A DNA stretch of 64,000 nucleotides, from assembly GCF_001514305.1 (NCBI RefSeq), contig NZ_KQ949084.1, positions 186,001-250,000 of the forward strand, in the 5' to 3' direction. Positions 59,633 to 64,000 of the stretch are shown here, one piece after another. The stretch is from Streptomyces dysideae (GTDB lineage Bacteria > Actinomycetota > Actinomycetes > Streptomycetales > Streptomycetaceae). Within the stretch, counting starts at the first letter, position 1, and every line of letters starts with the position of its first letter. The position numbers and the translations under genes were made by a program. The notes below the pieces were generated by a model. That model saw nothing but the letters and a program-made list of their open reading frames with translations. It did no database searches and was not told the origin of the DNA.

Positions 59633-61012
59633 ATGGTGAAGGAACGTGCGCGCATTCTCGTTGTCGGCGGCGGCTACGTCGGGATGTACACGGCTCTGCG
59701 CCTCCAGCGGAGGCTCAAACGGGAACTCGGCCGGGGCGAGGCCGAGATCACAGTCGTCACTCCCGACCCGTACATGACGTATCAGCCGTTCCTCCCCGAG
59801 GCGGCCGCCGGTTCGATCTCCCCCCGCCATGTCGTCGTGCCGCTGCGCCGGGTCCTGCCCGGGTGCCGGGTCGTGATCGGCGAGGCCACCGCCATCGACC
59901 ACGCCAAGCGCACCGCGACCCTCACCACCCTCGCCACCGAGGAGGAGGGCATGGGCAGCGAGCAGTTCGTCTACGACGAACTCGTCCTCGCCCCCGGCTC
60001 GATCGCCCGCACGCTTCCCATCCCCGGCCTCGCCGACCACGGCGTCGGCTTCAAGACCGTCGAAGAGGCCATCGGTCTGCGCAACCACGTCATCGAGCAG
60101 ATGGACATCGCCTCCTCCACCCGCGACCCCGCCGTCCGCGACGCCGCCCTCACCTTCGTCTTCGTGGGCGGCGGCTACGCCGGCGTGGAGGCGCTCGGCG
60201 AGCTGGAGGACATGGCCCGTTACACCGCGCGCTACTACCACAACCTCCGCCCCGAGGACATGAGGTGGATCCTCGTCGAGGCCTCCGACCGCATCCTGCC
60301 CGAGGTGGGCGCGGAGATGGGCCGCTACACGGTCACCGAACTGCGCCGCCGCAACATCGACGTACGCCTGAACACCCGACTGGAATCCTGCGCCGACCGC
60401 GTCGCCGTCCTCAGCGACGGCGCCCGCTTCCCGACCCGTACGGTCGTCTGGACGGCCGGCGTCAAACCCCACCCGGTCCTGGCGGCCTCGGACCTGCCGC
60501 TGAACGACCGGGGCCGGCTGCGCTGCACCGCCGAGCTGACCATCGAGGGCAGCACGCACGCGTGGGCCGCGGGAGACGCCGCCGCCGTCCCCGACGTCAC
60601 CGCGGCGGAACCGGGCTCGGAATGCGCCCCCAACGCCCAGCACGCCCTGCGCCAGGCCAAACTCCTCGGCGACAACGTCGCGCACGCGCTCCGCGGCGAA
60701 CCACTTGAGACGTATGCCCACAAATACGTGGGTTCGGTCGCCTCCCTCGGCCTGCACAAAGGCGTCGCGCACGTCTACGGACGCAGACTGAAGGGCTACC
60801 CTGCGTGGTTCATGCACCGGGTCTACCACCTGAGCAGGGTCCCGACCTTCAACCGGAAGGCCCGGGTCCTGGCCGAATGGACACTGTCGGGACTCTTCAA
60901 GAGGGAGATCGTCTCCCTGGGTTCGCTCGAACATCCCCGTGCGGAGTTCGAACTCGCGGCCGGTGGAAAGCCTCCTCACAACCCGAACGACGACCCGAAG
61001 GGGTCGTCCTGA
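59633..61012 (+). CDS. ndh: Type II NADH dehydrogenase
   Basis: A 459-residue single-subunit flavoprotein. Two dinucleotide motifs are present: ILVVGGGYVGMYTAL for FAD at the start and TFVFVGGGYAGVEALGEL for NADH at about 170. AWAAGDAAAVPD near 305 and the AQHALRQAKLLGDN stretch are typical of NDH-2. The C-terminal region MHRVYHLSRVPTFNRK and the helix after it would anchor it to the inner membrane face. It passes electrons from NADH to menaquinone without pumping protons. ATG 59633 (MVKERARILVV) is chosen; GTG 59600 and 59621 are in frame upstream. Confidence 0.92.
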   Translation: MVKERARILVVGGGYVGMYTALRLQRRLKRELGRGEAEITVVTPDPYMTYQPFLPEAAAGSISPRHVVVPLRRVLPGCRVVIGEATAIDHAKRTATLTTLATEEEGMGSEQFVYDELVLAPGSIARTLPIPGLADHGVGFKTVEEAIGLRNHVIEQMDIASSTRDPAVRDAALTFVFVGGGYAGVEALGELEDMARYTARYYHNLRPEDMRWILVEASDRILPEVGAEMGRYTVTELRRRNIDVRLNTRLESCADRVAVLSDGARFPTRTVVWTAGVKPHPVLAASDLPLNDRGRLRCTAELTIEGSTHAWAAGDAAAVPDVTAAEPGSECAPNAQHALRQAKLLGDNVAHALRGEPLETYAHKYVGSVASLGLHKGVAHVYGRRLKGYPAWFMHRVYHLSRVPTFNRKARVLAEWTLSGLFKREIVSLGSLEHPRAEFELAAGGKPPHNPNDDPKGSS

Positions 61013-61236
61013 CCGGACCGAGGAACTCCACCGACAGGGCAGGCGTCTGACGGATGTCGGCCCGGTCGGCCACCCTGCCAGACTGACCCCCGACCCTGGA
61101 CGACCTTGGACGGGCAACCGCCCGCCCTTCGACCCCGCGAGGCTCTCCCCACAGTGCTACAACCCCGGGGTGCCATCCCCCAGACCCCCGGCCGGGTCCG
61201 GAGCTGGCCGAAGACGACGACACGAGGCAAGGATTC

Positions 61237-62886
61237 GTGAACTTCACGCGCTGGAGCGCCCGGCTCCCCGGAACGCAGCGCCGCGCGGCAGCGCGGACCG
61301 AACACGCGACGGTCCCCCCGGACCGCCGACAGGACACCCCGGGCTCCGTCCCCGCGGCCCGCGCCGAACAACTCACCGACGAGGCCCCGCCGATCCCGGC
61401 CGTGGACGAACTGCCGGTCCGCGAGGTCCTGGACCGCGTCCCGGCCCTGGTCGCCCTGGTCCACGGCCCCGACCATCGCCTCGCCTACGTCAACGACGCC
61501 TACGTCACCGCCTTCGGCACCCGCCCGCTGGGCCAACCGGCCCGCGAAACCCTCCCCGAACTGGACGAACTGGGCCTGTTCCCGCTCCTCGACCAGGTCC
61601 TGCGCAGCGGCAAGCCCCGCACGGTCAAGTCCCGCAAGGCCCCCGACGGCCGCTCGTACACCTTCGCCTGCACCCCGGTGGCCGAGGGCGACGGCGGCGT
61701 CCTGATCTTCGCCACGGACGTCACCGACCACGCCGAGGCCGCCGAACGCCTCCGCACCAGCGAACGCCGGCAGCGCGAGACGGCGGTCACTCTCCAGCGC
61801 TCCCTCCTCCCGCAGGAGCTGGAGGAGCCCGACGACCTGCGCATCGCCGCGACCTACCACCCCGGCGGCACGGAGGCCGCGGTCGGCGGCGACTGGTACG
61901 ACGTGATCACCCTGGGCGGCGGCCGTACGGCACTGGTCATCGGCGACGTCATGGGCCGAGGCGTCCGCGCCGCGGCCGTCATGGGCCAGCTCCGTACGGC
62001 GGTCCGTGCGTACGCCCGCCTGGACCTCCCCCCGCACGAGATCCTCCAGCTCCTCGACGGCCTCGCCACGGAGATCGACGCCAACCAGATCGCCACGTGC
62101 GTCTACGCCATCCACGACCCGAACGAGGGAAGCCTGGTCTACGCCTCGGCCGGCCACCTCCCGATCCTGGTCCGCGACGAGAACGGCGTGGTCCAGCGCG
62201 CGGACGAACCCACGGGCCCGCCGCTCGGCACGGGCAGCTGGATGCACGCGTCAGGCAGCATCGCGCTCACTCCCGGCTCCACCGCCGTCCTCTACACGGA
62301 CGGCCTGGTGGAGCGCAGGGACGAGGACCTCGACGTGGGAATCGCGTCCCTGGAGCGCGCCCTGTCCGGCGCGACGGGCACCCCCCAGGTCGTCTGCGAC
62401 CGCCTGGTCCGCTCAGCGGGCGTCACCGCCGACCACGACGACGACGTGGCGGTCCTGGTCCTCCAGCACCCGGCCCGCACCGGCCCGGACAGCGACCTGT
62501 TCCGCAACGCGGCCCTGGAACTCCTCGGCGGCATAGAGGCCGCCCCACGCGCGCGTGCGTTCGCCTCCGGCGTCCTGACCAGCTGGCGCTTCCCGCCGGA
62601 CCTCCACGACCTCGGCGTCCTGGCGGCCAGCGAACTCGTCGCCAACTCCCTCCAGCACGGCACTCCGCCCATGCGCCTCCGCCTGCGCCGCACCGACCGC
62701 CGCCTCATCATCGAGGTCACGGACGGCGACGACCACCTCCCCCGCCGCCGCAGAGCGGAACCCGGCGATGAGTCGGGCCGGGGCATCGCGATCGTCGCGA
62801 CGATCGCCTCGGCATGGGGCTCGCGCCGCACACCGGGCGGCGGAAAGGCGGTGTGGTGCGAGTTCGTCCTGCCGCGCGGGCAGTGA
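61237..62886 (+). CDS. PAS-SpoIIE phosphatase-HATPase regulator
   Basis: A 549-residue cytosolic protein with three parts: a PAS-like sensor (about 60-165; LVALVHGPDHRLAYVNDAYV), a SpoIIE/PP2C phosphatase (about 185-400; AVGGDWYDVITLGGG, LVIGDVMGRGVRAAAVM, YASAGHLPILV, LYTDGLVERRDEDLDVGI) and a HATPase anti-sigma-type kinase (about 420-545; LAASELVANSLQHG, IIEVTDGDD, GRGIAIVATIASAWG). Kinase and phosphatase in one chain suggest a partner-switching control of a sigma-factor antagonist. GTG 61237 follows AAGGA. It is downstream of ndh on the same strand with a 224-base gap. Confidence 0.93.
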   Translation: MNFTRWSARLPGTQRRAAARTEHATVPPDRRQDTPGSVPAARAEQLTDEAPPIPAVDELPVREVLDRVPALVALVHGPDHRLAYVNDAYVTAFGTRPLGQPARETLPELDELGLFPLLDQVLRSGKPRTVKSRKAPDGRSYTFACTPVAEGDGGVLIFATDVTDHAEAAERLRTSERRQRETAVTLQRSLLPQELEEPDDLRIAATYHPGGTEAAVGGDWYDVITLGGGRTALVIGDVMGRGVRAAAVMGQLRTAVRAYARLDLPPHEILQLLDGLATEIDANQIATCVYAIHDPNEGSLVYASAGHLPILVRDENGVVQRADEPTGPPLGTGSWMHASGSIALTPGSTAVLYTDGLVERRDEDLDVGIASLERALSGATGTPQVVCDRLVRSAGVTADHDDDVAVLVLQHPARTGPDSDLFRNAALELLGGIEAAPRARAFASGVLTSWRFPPDLHDLGVLAASELVANSLQHGTPPMRLRLRRTDRRLIIEVTDGDDHLPRRRRAEPGDESGRGIAIVATIASAWGSRRTPGGGKAVWCEFVLPRGQ

Positions 62887-62923
62887 CGGGCTGCGGATCA
62901 GCCCTCGAGGAACGGACGCCGAG

Positions 62924-63103
62924 TTGACCACAGCCGCTGGTGCGTCACCCGTCCCGCTCGTCCGGACGAGCGGAGTGTCCAAGGCGTACCGCTCCGCGGC
63001 CGCGACCGTATGGGCCGCGCGAGACGTGGACTTCACCGCCCGCGCGGGAGAGTTCGTGTGCGTCCACGGCGCAGCGGCTCCGGCAAGTCGACACTCCGCG
63101 TGA
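62924..63103 (+). pseudogene. Relic of an ABC-transporter ATP-binding protein
   Basis: From TTG 62924 the frame gives SGVSKAYRSAAATVWAARDV, then DFTARAGEFVCVHGA, the usual start of a LolD/MacB-type ATPase. At the Walker A motif it reads APASRHSA and stops, while the shifted frame gives SGSGKSTLRV (a one-base loss near 63075). Nothing of the Q-loop, signature or Walker B follows; the MFS gene begins to converge 26 bases on. Both frameshifted and truncated. Confidence 0.75.
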
Positions 63104-63129
63104 CGGAAGCGAGACCGGGCTGGCCCGGC

Positions 63130-64000
63130 CTATGCCGTCACCGACTCCGAGGGCCTCTCGCCGCGGGCCACCACCCGGCTCTTCGCCGTCCACGGCCGAT
63201 TCTGTACGTCGGTGAGCTGCCGTCCGAGCCGCAGCGCCAGCACGCTGATCCCCAGCGAGAACAGCAGGAACGTCACGACGTACGGTGCGTGCAGCGAAGC
63301 CCCCATCGGCCCGCCCACCGCCGGCCCGACGGCCAGCGCGAGCTGCTTCACCAGGGCGAACGCGGAGTTGTACTGCCCGGCCAGCCCCATCGGCGCCAGA
63401 TCGGCGACCAGCGGAGCGACGGTCGGCGACAGCATCGCCTCCCCCAACCCGAACAGCGCGTACGTCGACACGAACGCGGCCGTCGCCATCTCCTGGCTCC
63501 CGTGCCCGAGCCCCGCGTACCCGGCGGCGACCCACGCCACGGCCCAGATCAGCCCCACGGCCGCGATCACCCGCGACCGCCGACGCCGCTCCACGAACCT
63601 CAGCACGGCGAACTGCGCGACCACGATCACCGCGGTGTTCGCGGCGAGCGCCGTCCCCAGCGCGGAGGCGCTGATCCCGGCGGCCTCGACCCCGTACGCA
63701 CTCAGCCCCGACTCGAACTGTCCGTAGCAGGCGAAGAACAGCACGAACCCCAGCACGCACAGCTGCACCATGGCCCGGTTCCCGAGCAGCTGCTTCCAAC
63801 TGCCCCTGACCGCACCGGGCGCACCCTCGATCCGAGGCGAGCGCGGCATGCGTACGGTCGCCATCACCACGACCAGCAGCAGGAACATGGCCGCCTCGAT
63901 CGCGAACAGGAGGGTGAAGGACCAGGCGCTCGTCGTATCGACGAGATGACCACCGATGAGCCCACCGACACCCAGCCCCAGGTTCTGCAGGAAGAACTGC
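63130..64000 (-). CDS. MFS transporter (5' end outside window)
   Basis: The C-terminal 290 residues of a 12-span major facilitator. The stop is at 63130, and the frame is open to the window edge (FLQNLGLGVGGLIGGHLVDT is the upstream part). At least seven spans are visible (AIEAAMFLLLVVVMATV, VQLCVLGFVLFFACYGQF, VIAAVGLIWAVAWVAAGYAG, VVTFLLFSLGISVLALRLG among them). The motif-A-like stretch FVERRRRSR lies between two spans. A drug or metabolite exporter is likely. The relic ABC gene converges on it. Confidence 0.85.
   Translation of the reverse strand, partial: QFFLQNLGLGVGGLIGGHLVDTTSAWSFTLLFAIEAAMFLLLVVVMATVRMPRSPRIEGAPGAVRGSWKQLLGNRAMVQLCVLGFVLFFACYGQFESGLSAYGVEAAGISASALGTALAANTAVIVVAQFAVLRFVERRRRSRVIAAVGLIWAVAWVAAGYAGLGHGSQEMATAAFVSTYALFGLGEAMLSPTVAPLVADLAPMGLAGQYNSAFALVKQLALAVGPAVGGPMGASLHAPYVVTFLLFSLGISVLALRLGRQLTDVQNRPWTAKSRVVARGERPSESVTA

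Overview
The window is chromosomal DNA of a streptomycete: very high G+C with strong G/C third-position bias, GTG and TTG starts, GGAGG-type ribosome sites, and several genes I recognise as Streptomyces developmental or core genes (bldC, an AtrA-type TetR regulator beside a type II NADH dehydrogenase, a sporulation-associated TPR regulator, PP2C/SpoIIE phosphatases, a c-di-AMP riboswitch ahead of an M23 peptidase). From memory the backbone order resembles the S. coelicolor bldC-to-atrA region, but no database search was possible here.

Layout. 0-18.9 kb: end of a hypothetical gene, bldC, a small DUF6274-type gene, tRNA-Asp, hrpA, tRNA-Phe and a second identical tRNA-Asp, a 1,622-residue TPR-CHAT caspase-like protein with a divergent (frameshifted) small membrane protein, tRNA-Glu, a membrane phosphoesterase, a small metallopeptidase, a lipoprotein, an RGG-rich DEAD-box helicase and a secreted FG-GAP protein. 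19.1-24.5 kb: an intact tRNA-Lys and a 25-bp copy of its 3' end bracket a cold-shock island (two Csp proteins, a DEAD-box helicase, a CBS protein, a MerR regulator, a relic kinase) with no integrase. 24.5-33.3 kb: a composite relic (radical SAM joined to PPOX), a MarR gene, a large subtilisin, and a riboflavin-type cluster (GTP cyclohydrolase II, MarR regulator, reductase-deaminase) sharing palindromic operators.

33.3-42.6 kb is the most notable part: a precisely bounded Tn7-like transposon of 9,282 bp. It has TGT...ACA ends, repeated transposase sites arranged three on the left and four on the right, a 5-bp target duplication (GCCGA), decayed tnsA/tnsB at the right end, and a LysR-controlled aromatic ring-cleavage operon as cargo. 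It sits 59 bp upstream of the initiator tRNA gene.

42.6-64 kb returns to backbone: tRNA-fMet, a membrane PP2C phosphatase whose stop codon lies in a MITE, a c-di-AMP riboswitch with its M23 peptidase, an aldo/keto reductase, a PrsW-like protease with an (HPA)11 tail, trmB, lhgO, a sporulation-associated regulator, an asparagine-synthase-like protein, a wrecked SARP/AfsR-type regulator, an ECF sigma factor fused to a zinc finger, membrane anchor and sugar-binding-type domain, atrA, ndh, a SpoIIE/PAS phosphatase, a relic ABC ATPase and the start of an MFS exporter. Single-base frameshifts occur in several otherwise intact genes, so assembly errors must be separated from true pseudogenes.
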